Shown: positions 1 through 13,200 of the stretch, piece after piece
Numbering within the stretch: position 1 is the first letter of the stretch
How the letters are laid out: each line of letters begins with the position of its first letter
NCBI RefSeq assembly: GCF_016859285.1
Contig: NC_053422.1
Span: forward strand, 13,067,501-13,131,500
Direction of reading: 5' to 3'
Source: Xiphias gladius
Taxonomy: Eukaryota > Chordata > Actinopteri > Istiophoriformes > Xiphiidae
Length of the DNA stretch: 64,000 bases
The notes under the pieces: model-generated
Told to the model about the DNA's origin: nothing
What the model saw: only the letters and a program-made list of their open reading frames with translations
The model's database searches: none
Translations under genes and position numbers: made by a program

Positions 1-779
1 TGTTTACAAAAATTGTGTCAAACCATAGTGAAAGTGCGTGTGAGGTGTTAGCTGTGAATATGAACGTGTGTCCTCATCTTGACGTTACTGTGTGTGTGGG
101 TGTGTGGGGGAGAGAGAGGGCTGAGCACATGTCTATGACTCAGTCTAACTTGCATTGGTTTCCGCTCCATGTATGGTGATACACACTGCACTCCCTCTTT
201 CCTCCCTCTGCTGCTTTGCTTCTGTCTTACACTAACGAGCACTCATTAGTAACTCTATGATGAACTTACCAAAAACTAAACGTGTATTTATTGTATTAGC
301 AGATGAATTCAGCTGGTTACTTATGTTTGATCAGATATAAGTTATTTGATTGATTGACCATTTTGGGTAGATTTTGTTTCTTGCACATTTCTTACTGTGC
401 CATAGACAGTAGCCCGCATGTATATACACTGTAGATTTTGTAGATGGGTTTGGAGTTGTGTACAGGAGTCATGTACAGCCTGTATTATGCCCTATACCAG
501 AGGATCATTACCACTTTGCTTACTTACAAGGCAGGTTATTGAATGGATAGGTTCACATTGTTCTAGGTTCTAGTCTTAAAAATCACATGCCCATAGATAC
601 GTTGAAAGGGCTACTGGTCTTTGTGATTGTTTTTCCTGTCTCCTGTCTGCAGAGAGATCCCTCTCTAAAGCAGTTTCAGTATAAGAGATGGGGGGACAAA
701 ATCTACAGCCCTTCTTCTGTATAGAAATACACTCTAAAGTTTTTAGTAGAAGCTAGTATGAAATGTCAGCAGTCTGAGT
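1..779. other. Non-coding sequence, left edge
   Basis: Only short spurious frames and a small GT-rich patch near 90-120 are seen. No recognised coding similarity on either strand. Confidence 0.5.
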
Positions 780-1409
780 TAAGGCCTGGTCACACCAGAA
801 AGGGGTACAGCGAAAATGAATCTGCACATCTCTGAGAAATATTTGATCTGGAAGTCTGGTGATGTAGTGACAGTATTGGCAATGCTAGTTGAAAATGGTT
901 ACTGCCAGTTAGCCACGACAGCTCCTGGAGATTGTCTCTATTTTTCTCTACTGTTTTATTTCCTTCTTCCTGACATTCTGTTCACCATTGAACGCCGTTT
1001 TGTCCAATAAGATACTTGCTGAAGAGGGAAAATGAAGCTCTCTGAGCTTAGCTCGGCCGGTGACGGGAAATAACTGTCTCCAAACTGTTGATCTTTTGTG
1101 GAGCAGTTTATACTTTGAGGAAGGAGGTTAAACAAAAGTGAATGATGCAACACAGTTTATAAGCTACAATGGCTTCCTCCAGCTCTCTGTCCCCTCATTG
1201 GTCAGCACTGTCCAGATGGCTTGCTATTGATCAGTAGCAAGCCATCTGGCGTGAATTTGCAGGTCAAAGTAGAACTTGACACGCAAAATTTGCACAGATT
1301 TGTTTAGCCCTCATGAGACAATCCACTAATCACAGCTATTCCAATGAAATGAAGTGAAATCACAGCAAACTTTTGCTGTTTTTAAATGTTTGTGTGACCA
1401 GGCCTTTAG
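780..1409. mobile_element. Non-autonomous DNA element (MITE-like) with ~17-bp terminal inverted repeats
   Basis: TAAGGCCTGGTCACACCA at 780-797 is mirrored by TGTGTGACCAGGCCTTTA at about 1392-1409. There is no transposase-like frame between them. The ends resemble a widespread fish repeat family. Confidence 0.6.
1212..1249. repeat. Perfect 15-bp inverted repeat (hairpin) with 8-nt loop
   Basis: CCAGATGGCTTGCTA (1212-1226) and TAGCAAGCCATCTGG (1235-1249) are exact reverse complements around TTGATCAG. It lies inside the inverted-repeat element. Confidence 0.85.
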
Positions 1410-3041
1410 CCAAGTCAAGTGGGTATCTTCCAAGCAGTACAACATTTGCTCTTTATGCTTCTCTGGGCAGTGTTTACTTGCTGAACTGTGGTGGAGAGAT
1501 AGTAACAAAAAGAGGGAACTTCATAATATAAGGAGAGTCAGGATACCTGCTTGATTTGTCTAACTCAGACTGCTGAAGCCTTGCATCAGCTTCAGAAGTA
1601 GGACTGGTGAGTTTGTCCGCCTTTAATTACATTGACAGTGCTTTAAGAAGGGTTCTCCTGCAGCCAGTATGGACAGGGAAAAATTTATACAACAATTTAT
1701 TCTGTTAATATACATATTAGCATGTGGGTATTGTTTTAAAACGTACTTGAAAAAAAATGTGAACCTATCCTTTTAAAACCTTCTCGTGCTGTCTTTCAGT
1801 GATATTTGAGATTATTTAGGATGAAGATTTGTAGACACGTTTGTGATAAGTGTAGAGGGATTTCTTTTTTTTTTTTTTTTTTCTTTTTTTTTAATGTTTA
1901 CATTTTATGTAGAGGGAGAGTTGTTCTTTCCTGGTCTTGGATTGTTAACTCGGTTCAGAACAGAGTGGACTGTTCCTGCCGTGACTCGATACCATTGCCA
2001 TTCATCGGCAATGTTGACACCCTCTCTCGCACACGCGCGCACACACACACACATAAAAAACACAAACATACACACACTTCTCCTCCTTTTAGGCAGCCTT
2101 CATATCTCTGGGATCTGTAGTTTTTTGGCAGTGAGGTGGGACAGTGAGACTGAGCAGGAAAGCTCACTATTTATCTTGTTGCATTGTTTTGGACACCTTC
2201 ATGTGAATGTATCTGTGTTGTGTTTTTGGCTAGAATAAAAGGCTTGCTCTTAATTTAACCGTTGTCTCTGTTATGGATTCATTTATCTTTGAGTGCCTTT
2301 GAGTCTGAGACTTGGGGCTGTGTTTTTTGCATTTCATGTTGTCATTGCAGGTCTGTTGGGTCCATTGTCGGTTGTGTGCAAGGAGTTTTTTTTACTGCTG
2401 GCATACAATTAAGCCTAAGTGAATGCTATGGTCCAATGACAAGAACCTCAAAGTGTTTAAATGGAATATCTTGGTTATATCACATAAGTATTTCCACAAT
2501 TACCACAGTCCTCTCCCTTTGCCTCTTGGTCATGAACACATTGTTGAGAAGGTGTTGAAATCTTGCAAGGAGCAGACTTGGAATAAATGATTAAAGAGTG
2601 AATGGAGGACTAAAGCTTTCCAATGTTAGTCTGTTTTATTTCATGATGCAATTCCTCCTCAAGTGCAAGAAAAATTGTACGGATCATAACCCTTACTTTG
2701 AAGAAACAAGTGTCTCTTTTTACTTCCCAAAAAGACAGCGGTTGGAAAGGCAAAGGATTTAGAGGGCTAAGCCCCCCCACGTCCAGTTTAGGAAACTCCG
2801 GGCCCTCTGCTCTTCCTCTGCAGTGAAGGCACTTAATCATACTCACTGCGCTGTAATGGACTTAACATGCACTAACGCCTCAGCCTCGACCGTTTCTCCT
2901 CCTCCTCCTCCTCCTCCTCCTCCTCCTCCTCCGATCTGCTCTCCTATGTCAGAGTGATGTAGGGTCACGAGAATGGGGAAACACCTTCCAAGGAGAAAAC
3001 ACACATGCGCTTTCAAAACACACACACACACACGCATGCAT

Positions 3042-3088
<47 letters not shown>

Positions 3089-5700
3089 TCCTCTCTGAGT
3101 GCTGAATGGTGAGAGAACAGCACAGCTGCATGAGGTGAACTTGGATAGAAACATTTCTCCAAACTGAAGGTAAGACATGCAAAATTCATTTCTTTTGGGG
3201 GGGGGGCTACTGAGAGTTATAACATCAGTTTTTTAGGAAGAAACTGATTGTGTTCATTTTCACTCTATAAACGGGTTTTTTCTAATTGTTTTTTTTAAAT
3301 CATGCATAGTTCTTGGTTTTAGATTTAGTTTGCCTGTGTGGCTCTTGGGCCTTTTCTTCAAAATTCCTTTTTTTTTTTCTTTTTAATTAAAGGTTACCAA
3401 GTATAGTAGCAGACTGTCACTCTGATTTAAAAAGAGATGATCAATCCACTGCTCTAACATTCCTGCCCGGATAACTTCTCTCAACCCTGACTCTAGAGAA
3501 AACACAGCAATTTTAGTGCAAACTTGAAAGTACAAATTACTAAGCAACACAGCTTACAACTATATTTTAAAATTAATGCATCTGTGTTCCTGTGAGTGCA
3601 TTTGTTAAGCATTTCATTGGAAATATTTAGTGTGTTTGTGTTGTGTTTGTGCCGGTTTATTATTATTATTTCTTCTCTGTACAAGCGGCTCAAATTGCTT
3701 GGAGCTAGAATGTGCTACAAAACATGAAACTTTTCCCAGTAACTGTAAATGATGTGCAAAGGCTTCCCAGGAAACATAAGCCCAATTGGCCAGAGGATGG
3801 CACTGTAATTAAGGCCGAGAAACGCAATTTTGGAAAGGCCACAACCTTCACACTTTAAGTCCGATTGACTTGAAATTTGACATACAAGTCCAGCTCAATG
3901 TGCTCTACAAAAAAGCCTTCTGGACCATAAAAGTTCACCCTGATGGTTTTTTTGTTTGTTAATTTGCATGATGTGAAAAACAGTAATATTGCATTCACTT
4001 TTTGGATTCCAACTCTATCAACACCAAATTTGTTATATAGTTTTGTCCGACTGAATTCTATTATAAATGGACAACATTTGTCAAAAACATCATCAATCAG
4101 AAAGTTTGCAAAGGACGCGGATTTGCAGGAAATTGGCCAGAATTTAAGTTGCTTTAGATCAATCCTGATTATACTCAGTAGGGGCATCTGGCATGGTGTG
4201 CAGACTTTAAAACCACCAACAGGCCTCATTTTGTGAACTGGCATACAGTAGGAACAAAACTCACTAAAATCCAGTAGTGTGAGCCTTTAACCTTTGTGTT
4301 ATGTTGACATTAGCTTTATTTCCTCATTGTTCCACAGTAGTATGTGTTAATATAATAAAAGTAATGCCAAAATCAACAATTTTTCTTCAGATATATATAC
4401 ATTTTTCTTTTTCTCTGATCTTTTTTAAAACCATATACGTTGAAAAATATTGAAGTCATGACCTTTCCCTGTAACACAAACTACAGAATTGACCATAAAG
4501 CACTGTTATTATGCCAAATTAGTTGTTTTATTCGTCACATAGACAATTGTTCGTCAAATATATTTTCCTTATGTCAAAAAGTCCTTCACAGACAAGAAAA
4601 TGTACAGCATGTTATCCTACATAATGATGTTACTTATGGTTAAGGTCAGTTAGACCTCAGCGTGGTCTAAACTCCGTGTCAGACCTCTTAGGAACAAACT
4701 GTTCCAATAACAGAAATGTAGGTAGGCTTACTTTGGGTTTTGGATTAATAGCGCTGTGTATACATTTCTGACAACAGCAATCACAGATGCAGTGCATATG
4801 AAAATCCACTGTATTTAACTGTACTTTATAGCTGGGGTAAACAGTAATGCATCGTAGTCAACTTCTGAAACGTCATCAGTTCAAAAGTTTATAAGCCATT
4901 CATATAAAATTAGAAAAAGACCATTTTTAAGGTGGTAAAACATTGTTAAATCCAAACTAGTTGTGATGCTGGAGCGTACATGTCTAAAATTCAAATTTAA
5001 GGAGAGCACATACAAACTTTCCTCCATCAGCAGAATACAGGGGAAAACAAATTCTGTACACACAGTATATCATTCTGGACAGGGAATCTCAAACATCAAA
5101 GTGAAGTCGCAATATGCAAAACACATTTTTGAGTGGAGGGGGACTTAGTTTTTTTTTTTTGAGCTGTTAAAAGGGGGCCTGGGGTCTCTGGGGACACAAA
5201 CAGAACATGAGGGTTAGGGTAGTTACAAATCACATTGAGTGGCATGTTTGCAGCTGTTGTAGATTTTTTTTTTTTTTCTTTTTTTTTTTTTTTAGTTTCT
5301 GTTGTTTGTCTTACACACCTGCCTTAAATGTAAAAGCTAAGAATATCCCAAGAACATCCTCTCCCAGCCTCGTGCTTCTTTTCAAACAGCTCACCTCATG
5401 ATTTATTGCCCCACCTGCTCCACTGTTTAATTTAAGATTAGATCGTCGCCTGTCAGCCAAAGCCCTGCTCTTTCTAAGCCCCTCACTCAATATCTTAGCA
5501 AAATATCAAAATATGCCAGTGTAGGTTTAGACAGTGAAAACTAATAATATCTGTCAGTGTTGAAGCCATGGGCAGCGAGCGAGACGGTCCACACAAACCA
5601 AAGCCAGCAGTCCATTAGCGCAGAATGCTAACAGTCGGCCAGACTCTGGGAAATCTCAGAACATTGTCAAGGTCTGTGTGGAGACGACCAGGGCCAACCG
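1410..5700. other. Upstream non-coding region with microsatellites
   Basis: AATAAA at 2234-2239 and 2582-2587 could mark 3' ends of a plus-strand gene to the left, but no coding sequence supports it. A (TCC)n tract lies at about 2896-2932 and a (CA)n tract at about 3017-3083. A stretch at about 3840-4250 with long but mutually overlapping frames on both strands looks like an old repeat. No real gene was recognised. Confidence 0.45.
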
Positions 5701-5728
5701 ACCCAGAACAAGAAGCTCCTAAATCCCA

Positions 5729-5734
<6 letters not shown>

Positions 5735-5803
<69 letters not shown>
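5735..5803. repeat. (TG)n microsatellite, ~34 units
   Basis: An uninterrupted TG run about 1.25 kb upstream of the kcnk4 ATG. It is the longest pure dinucleotide tract seen on the kcnk4 side. Confidence 0.95.
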
Positions 5804-5804
<1 letters not shown>

Positions 5805-6179
5805 TTTCTCAAAGGTAAACACAGTTCAAAGAAAACATTAGAAGCCAAATGAAGATAAGTGATAAAAATGTTTTTGATTAATGTCAAGATGTATGTTTGG
5901 AGTTTTGGCAACGTCTAATCGTTTGTGAGACCACTGGCAGGGCGGCCTGGTGTGTCTCAGTCCCTCCCTGGTTATTATGACAAAGTCCCAACAACGCGAA
6001 CACCCATTTAATGCCACTCGTGCCCCGCTGAAGCCGAGAGAGAAACGGGGAACTGTGCCAACTTAAAGCTGTTCCGTCTAATGCATGTACCCTTGAAATA
6101 CATTGGTTTTACCTGCATTTTTTAAATCTAAAGTAATGTGTTTTTTCCTGCTTAAAAGTCTTCAAAGGGCTTCAAAGGG

Positions 6180-6326
6180 AAGCAAATGGACCCACGATCC
6201 CCCACTCCTGAACACTAAAGACACAGGCGACCCAGAGAGAGAGTGAAGAGGAAAGAAGAGTCAGAGATTTTTCCATCACCTGATTTGTGGAGCTTTAACA
6301 TGGGATTAGCTCCAGACATCAGTGAG
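6180..6326 (+). other. Candidate kcnk4 5' exon (UTR or alternative start)
   Basis: A purine-rich stretch is followed by ATG at 6300 and nine open codons (MGLAPDISE) ending GAG|GTAAGG, a near-consensus donor. If spliced to an acceptor at 7051-7052 the frame would continue through AAA into the kcnk4 ATG and add ten residues. Human TRAAK has a longer alternative N-terminus, so this is plausible, but the acceptor lacks a pyrimidine tract. It may be 5' UTR only or nothing. Confidence 0.3.
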
Positions 6327-7055
6327 GTAAGGTACTGCCTTTATCATCTGCTCAGTTAAAAAACATCCTTTATCATCAAAGCTATCACAAAGCCACTGAA
6401 AGCATTTGAAAGTGAAGAACAGTGTCTTTTAAACATTACAATAATTCTGCATTTGGCTGTGATTACATTGGATGCACTTCTTAAGAAGTGGATGCATTTC
6501 TTCAGACACTGCACCTTCTGTCCAGTCATTTGTTTTATCATGGACATAGTGCATCTCCCCCTAACTGGGCCAAGTTGGGTTTTTGATATGGTTTGTGTTT
6601 GAAGCGATTCTGGGCACGCTCCAGGTTAAACACGTCTCAACTTTAGTAGCGCCTCACACTACGTAAGAGTGACACAGAAGAAACAAAAAGGTGTATCTGG
6701 AGGGACGTGTTTGTTTACCTGGTGACTTAAAAGAGCATTCCACCAATTTTACACATTATTGTTTGAAAGCTCTAAGTCTCCTGATTCTAACTGGTTCCAG
6801 TCAAACTAGAACTCTGGGTCTAGTTTGACGCACAGATGTATAAATAAAAGTCATTAATATCTGTCAGCCTTCCAAGAACACTTTTGTTGCTTGTTTACAT
6901 TTTTCCATGCTCACACATGCAGCACCTCTCTAAAGGAACTTCCTGTTTATGGCCAGCTTGTGCCCCAGTGTATCCTGACTGAGAGCCTGACAAGATCCTG
7001 GCCTCTGAGTTCTCACCTCTAACCCTGGAGGGGTGGGGGGGTCGGCGGGGAGAAA

Positions 7056-7244
7056 ATGCGGTACACCACTCTCTTGGCCCTGCTGATAGGGGTCATGTTG
7101 TACGTGGTGATGGGAGCGCTCGTTTTCCGTACCCTGGAGGCCCCCAAGGAGAGCTCGGCGTACAAAGACCTGCTTAAAACCAAGCAAAACTTCCTGGATA
7201 ATAACTCCTGTGTCACCGAGCTGGACTTCCACAAGCTTGTGAAG
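7056..7244 (+). CDS. kcnk4: kcnk4 coding exon 1 (N-terminus, TM1, start of cap)
   Basis: This exon encodes residues 1-63: TM1, the conserved extracellular FRTLE.P step and the cap helix with C52, expected to form the inter-subunit disulfide. It ends ...CTTGTGAAG followed by GTAACA, phase 0. Confidence 0.92.
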
Positions 7245-10200
7245 GTAACATCTCATTACATTATCCCACGCAAACACTCAGTGTAAATGTGGCTATAATT
7301 TTAAAATAATACAGAATTTGCTCTATCTGATTTAACCTGACAGGAGACACGACACACACACACGTCAGCTTCCACAAAAACAGACTTGTGTGATATGTAA
7401 GTTTGATGTGGTACCAAACAGAGGTTTGGAGTGATGCAATCCCAGTAAATCTGTTGAATATACAGTAGCTTTAAAGCACACTGGAATATAACATGTTTGT
7501 TCAAATATTTCTCTAACACCTGACCTTGTGTTGTCAATATTTAAAGGTATGCCAACAGAAGTCTAAAGGTTCTATGTTAGCTACACAACAAATGAAAACT
7601 GCACAAAGTAATTAAATAATGTTTATTAAGACAGTACCTTTGTAGAGCCTCTTTCGTTTTATAAAGTAATATTATCAGTCAAACCAGAATTTCTTCAGTA
7701 AATACATTACAAATATTGTTACAAATATTATTTGTGCTTGGTTGTGCCATGTACAAATATTATACATGGAACAACCAAGCTCTAACGATTTGCTGAAACA
7801 AATACGTACCAGCCATACAGTGCTACAGTTACAATCAGATGACAGTAAAAAAAACATCGGATCGATTTAATAATACATTTATATAATACAATAATAATAA
7901 AATTATACAATTAGTAAAGACATTAAATCGAGTTATGTAGATGCACAGGTACTATACTGTATATAAAAGAGACATACCATTATATTACTCAGAACAGTTT
8001 GTTTGTGACAAAATTTTTAAAGATGGAACATTAGTTCTCAAAAGCTTTGATAAAAGGATGTGATATTTAACATTAATCTTGACAGTGTAAGATATGCGAT
8101 GTTATTCAGTTTCATCAAGAAGACCAGGAGTGTTTGGAAATGAGGTGTTTGTGTTGAGACAGGCCCATAATCTCAGGCTTAACCAGTGTTACAATTATTG
8201 TGAAAGACTGAAAACGAAGTGTTTTCCCCAAAGTTCCTTCCCAAAGGTTCCCCCTTACTGCTGCACTGTACAATACATGCCAAATTGAACATATTTTGAC
8301 ATGAGCTGCAACTTTGTCAAATGGTGATGATTTGTTTTCTCATGTAAAGCATCTATGCATTATTCCAGTGACCATATGAATATTTTCACCATTTGGTCTC
8401 TCTCTAATGTCACCAAAATAAAAGAAAGAAATGAAAGAAGAAACCAAATGAAACTAATGTAACTTGTGCAAACCATGTAGAAAAAATCCACCTGACGGAG
8501 AACTTAAGTCTGCAAATTATTACTGAGTAACAATTATTAAGCAATGCAAATTATTTGATCTCCTTGCTGTAAAATAAACAAACTGGCTGGGGTCCTATTT
8601 GATACATTAAAAGTTATTTTATTTCATGTTTCATCTTACATATCTTGTACATTAATGTTTGGCACTTACGACACAAGGAAACTGGACATTCATCGTAATG
8701 TACTTGAACCCATGTAGAGTTAATCTCTAACTAAGTCTGATCTCACTGCTGGTCCGCAACATGCTTTGCTATTTTTTTGTCAGATTTGATCTTCTAATTT
8801 ATATTATCTGTTAAATATGTGCTGCTATGTGGCCGTCAGCAAAGCATGACATGAAATACTGACAAAATATAAGAGAAATAAATGACGAAGAAATGCAAAC
8901 AAATAAAGCTAAACAAATGCAAGTCTAAACAGGTAAATGCTGATATTGTGTCCCGGTTTTATGTTGGAGGATAAATTTACAGTTAAATAACTTGAATCCC
9001 TTCCCTGCAGGGAGTGTTGTCTGCGGTGGAAGCAGGCCTGGATGTGAGCAGCCTCTCTGCCAACTTCACCAGCCGCTGGGACATGGCCTCCGCCTTCTTC
9101 TTCTGTGGTACCATCATTACCACCATAGGTCGGTGGCAGGGCAAGACCTCTGTTGTAAAGATTGCATGTCTGGTTTGCATGGTGTGGAAATGATTAATAT
9201 GAAACGGTATTTTTCCACAGTAGTACAGAGCTGTACAAACTATCATCTACAGTGTTATGGGATTGGTTCAAATTGTTGATGAGCTGACAGGATCCTTATA
9301 ACTTGAATGCCATCTAAATGTGCTCTTTATGCCTCCGCACCAGCGACAGCAGTGGCCAAATGAATTATGTTTATGTGTGAGTTGTCCGTTCTGTCCAATT
9401 CTCATGAACGTGATACACCAGGAACGCCTGGAGGGAGTTTCATTATATCTGGCACAACGGTCCATTTGGACTCACGGGTGAACTGATTAGAATTTGATGG
9501 TCAAAGGTCAAGGTCACTGTGACTTCACAAAACACGTCTTTGGCCATAACTCAACAATTAATACGCTAATTATGACAAAATACACTTAATACCTTTTATT
9601 AAATTCCTTCAAGGTGTTCACTACATATATTATATGAGCCTGGACAGACAAGGATATAAACTGCAACTCGACTGGTTGGTGAAGGTATACGACTATGAGT
9701 TGGTAATTCTAGTTAAAAGTTTATGATGATTGTAATTTCCCAAATTGTTGATCTGATGAGACACATTACCTGCAGCACATTACTGACTGTGAGGAGGTCG
9801 TATTGAATCAGGGGTCCTCTGGACTGCCTCTAACTTCTCTCAGACTTTGGATGTGGTTTTAGCACTAAAATGCTTTTCATTACTCTTAATTCCCAAAATG
9901 TAGGACTACTAATGTTAGGACTGGGACGCCCCTTATTTTTAGGAGTTTTTCCTACCTCTGGCAGTTAGGAACTACTTTAGGCCTTACGATGTTTTGTGAA
10001 TAAGGCACCAGGTCTACAATTTGGTTTTTGGTTTGTCCTTGCTGATAAGGGACAGTGTCAAGGGACAGTGTCATTGACCAACCCACGACCATGGGAATGA
10101 CGCTCGTGACTTATTGTTGTATGGAGGATTTTGCATGCAAGTGTACTTGCGGCCTGAGAAACTGCAGACTGGAGATTTAGTTACACCAACATTTCAAAAT

Positions 10201-13200
10201 AGCGGTGCTGACCTGGAAGCAAACATTATGTAATCGGTTGAAAAATAATCTCTGAGTCAAAGAATCAAGTTGTTGAAATGGAAATGTAAGAAACTGGGCC
10301 AATCTAAAATAAAATACAGTATTAGTGGCAATATCAATATAGTAGACATGTCCTTTATTTCTCTTTTTCCTCTCTAATACTAGGCATCTAAATCCCTGTG
10401 TAATGATCAGACCTGAGTATTTGTCTGTATGAATTGATGACCCTATCCTATTCCTCCTGTCTCTGTCTCTTCTCTCTTGTAAATGGAAGTTACTGATACA
10501 AAAAATGTTCACAAACTATAGGGGCACAGCTTATGTATATTGAATAAAAAGCCCTCGTAATTAAAATAACTTCATAAGCAGTCTCTTTAGAATTTACAGG
10601 CTTATTAACTTATGTAAGTAGCTAAAGGTCTTTGTGTTGTTTCTGCGTTTTTTAACAGGCTTCGGGAACCTTTCTCCTCGGACATGGTACGGCCAGTTGT
10701 TCTGCGTGTGCTACGCCTTGGTGGGCATCCCCATGTTTGGCATACTGCTGGCTGGAGTGGGTGACCACATGGGCACGGTGCTGCGGAGAGCTGTGGCCAA
10801 GATTGAGACCCTCTTCCTGGTGAGAATGGTCTGTCCTGCCCAGGAACCAAACCTCAGTTGGATTTACACCTGTCTGAATCACAGCTAAGGACTAAGCATA
10901 TCAACAAAATCAGAGATTAATATACAAATGCTATCTAAAGTAGCTAGAAGTGGCTGCTGCCTCCACAAAAGTCACAAAATGTGAATTGCAAACAAAATTT
11001 CTGCAGGTGATAATTTATTTCAAACCTGTATTAATATAGGATGCGTAGCTGTTACCAACACTGCCTGCATACTTTAACATTGTGGAGGTGACACATAATG
11101 TAGCTGCAGCTCACCAGTGAGCAACTACTCGGGAGCCTGTGTAAGGCAGTGATAGCTGAAGAATTGAATTCTTTTACTTATTTGCTTTGCCTATATAGAT
11201 TTTTCCAGCCAGTTTAGATCCAACCAAGAGGTCACAAATGAAATTCTCTATTCTCAGATGCTCCTTGCACCTGTACAGCGGAGGATCTTCAGCCAAGAGA
11301 ATTAAATAATTAAACAGCTTAACAAAAAAGCTTACATGTGAAAGTTCATTCTTCACCTTAGAAGGAGTAGAAAGTTTCACTTTTTTTTCAACTTCCAATT
11401 GCATCTCATCAGCAAATTGGGTTTGTTCAGAAGCAAAGCACTCAAAAAAGCCAGTAAGATCATTTTTAGTTAAAATAATTTTGTCAAAAAGTTTATTTAA
11501 TGACAATAAGGCATGAGCATTGATTTCTGAGGATAGATTTTACAGGATAGAAGTATGTACAACATAACATAACATGAGCAGCACATGATACATAAGCCAT
11601 AAGAAAATTAAGAAACAGGCATCCAAAAAATAACACTTGTTGGTTGTATTTATATTAAATATAGATTCATTGAATTAAGGAAAATACTGCAGGATACACC
11701 AACAATTTGCACCAGCACTGTCCATGTAAAAAAAAAAAAAAAGTGTGGATGTGACATTAAACAGAAGATATGTGTGGTCAAACCATGAGTGTTTACACCA
11801 AACTTTTAAGTCTAATAATTTTTTTTCATTATTCCAATTTTATTTTTGTCCACTTTTGTTCTGTTTTGAAATCTGTAACTATGACAACAGTCTTAAGTAA
11901 TCATTATTATTCATTCCTCCTATTTGTTTGCTGTTTCCTTTGTCGCCCATAGAAACATAAGGTCAAGCCGACCACTGTGCGTGTGATCTCAGCGGTTCTC
12001 TCCATCCTGATTGGTTGTCTGATCTTCCTCGCCGTGCCAACAGTCGTGTTTCAGAAAGTGGAGGACTGGTCGTTTCTGGAGTCACTCTACTTTGTGGTCA
12101 TCACTCTCACCACTGTTGGCTTCGGAGACTACGTACCAGGTACTGACAAACAGACACACACAGTACTCAAGTTACAAACAACCTCCATGTGTGTATCATT
12201 TCAAACTGATCTAGAGCAGTGGTTTCCAACCTGGGGGGTGAAAAGCCCCACAAGGAATAGCAAGATGATTCTGAGTGCTCACAAGATGATAATCAGGGAA
12301 GGAAATGAGAAAATCTAGATTCTGCTACACAGAAGTCTGTTTATTTGTCAGACCTTTTTCCCATATCTTTCTTCTTGTGAAAAACTGTGTAATTTGATCT
12401 CTTCAGGTCTTTAAAAATCATTCAAAATAAACAGTGTGATAACTGAAAATTACTCCTCCTAATTACTTGATTAAACTGCAACAACTCATAGACATGCATC
12501 TTGTGACGGGAGGTTGGGAGTAAACTGTGGCGTAGGCATTGCTTTGTCTTGGAGCTGTATTCACATTATAGGGGAAAACAAGGCTCTTGTGCCGTCTGTG
12601 CTGCTTTGCTCAGTGCAGGATTTTTGGGGAGCTAATCCACAGAGCCAACATATTGACAGTATCAATTTTCAAATACTGTTAGACACTAACAGTTAAGGGA
12701 ATTCTGTCACAACTTCTTTTCACTTCCATGATGCACGGAGAAGGGAACAAGTCTGAAGAGGTAAAAACTCCAGCAACACTTGTAGTAAAAGAACAAATTC
12801 AGTATGATTGTTACTAAATAGATCCATTTAGAATGCAACGTATTGGTTTATCTGTCATTTTTAACTTCAACGGTCAAAGTTCAACCAGTCTTAACTTTTG
12901 GTGTAGTATGGTGCTGCACTACCAGACGTAGTATTGCTGCAGGATATAAAGTACATAAACAGTTAGAGCTGAAACAATTAGTTGATCAATAGGTTAGTTT
13001 GAGCTACAGATTAATATAAGCAGCCTTTTTAATAATCAATTAATTGTTTATAATTTTTCAAGCATAAATACTTGGTTTTGGACCGTTGGTCAGACAAGAA
13101 AAAAGAATCAGCAGACTAATCGACAATAAAAATAATCATTAGTTGCAGCCCATTAAGCAACAATGGAAGAGGCATGTGCAAAAGCTTTTTTTCTCTAATA

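Noticed and set aside
2896-3083. Possible CRISPR-like array or structured repeat
   Set aside because: Simple (TCC)n and (CA)n microsatellites in a vertebrate genome; no spacers.
3855-4244. 129-codon minus frame and 97-codon plus frame
   Set aside because: They overlap each other in A/T-rich DNA without recognisable domains or splice context; the region looks like an old interspersed repeat.
5208-5222. Telomere-like GGGTTAGGGT
   Set aside because: Only one and a half units; not a telomeric repeat array.
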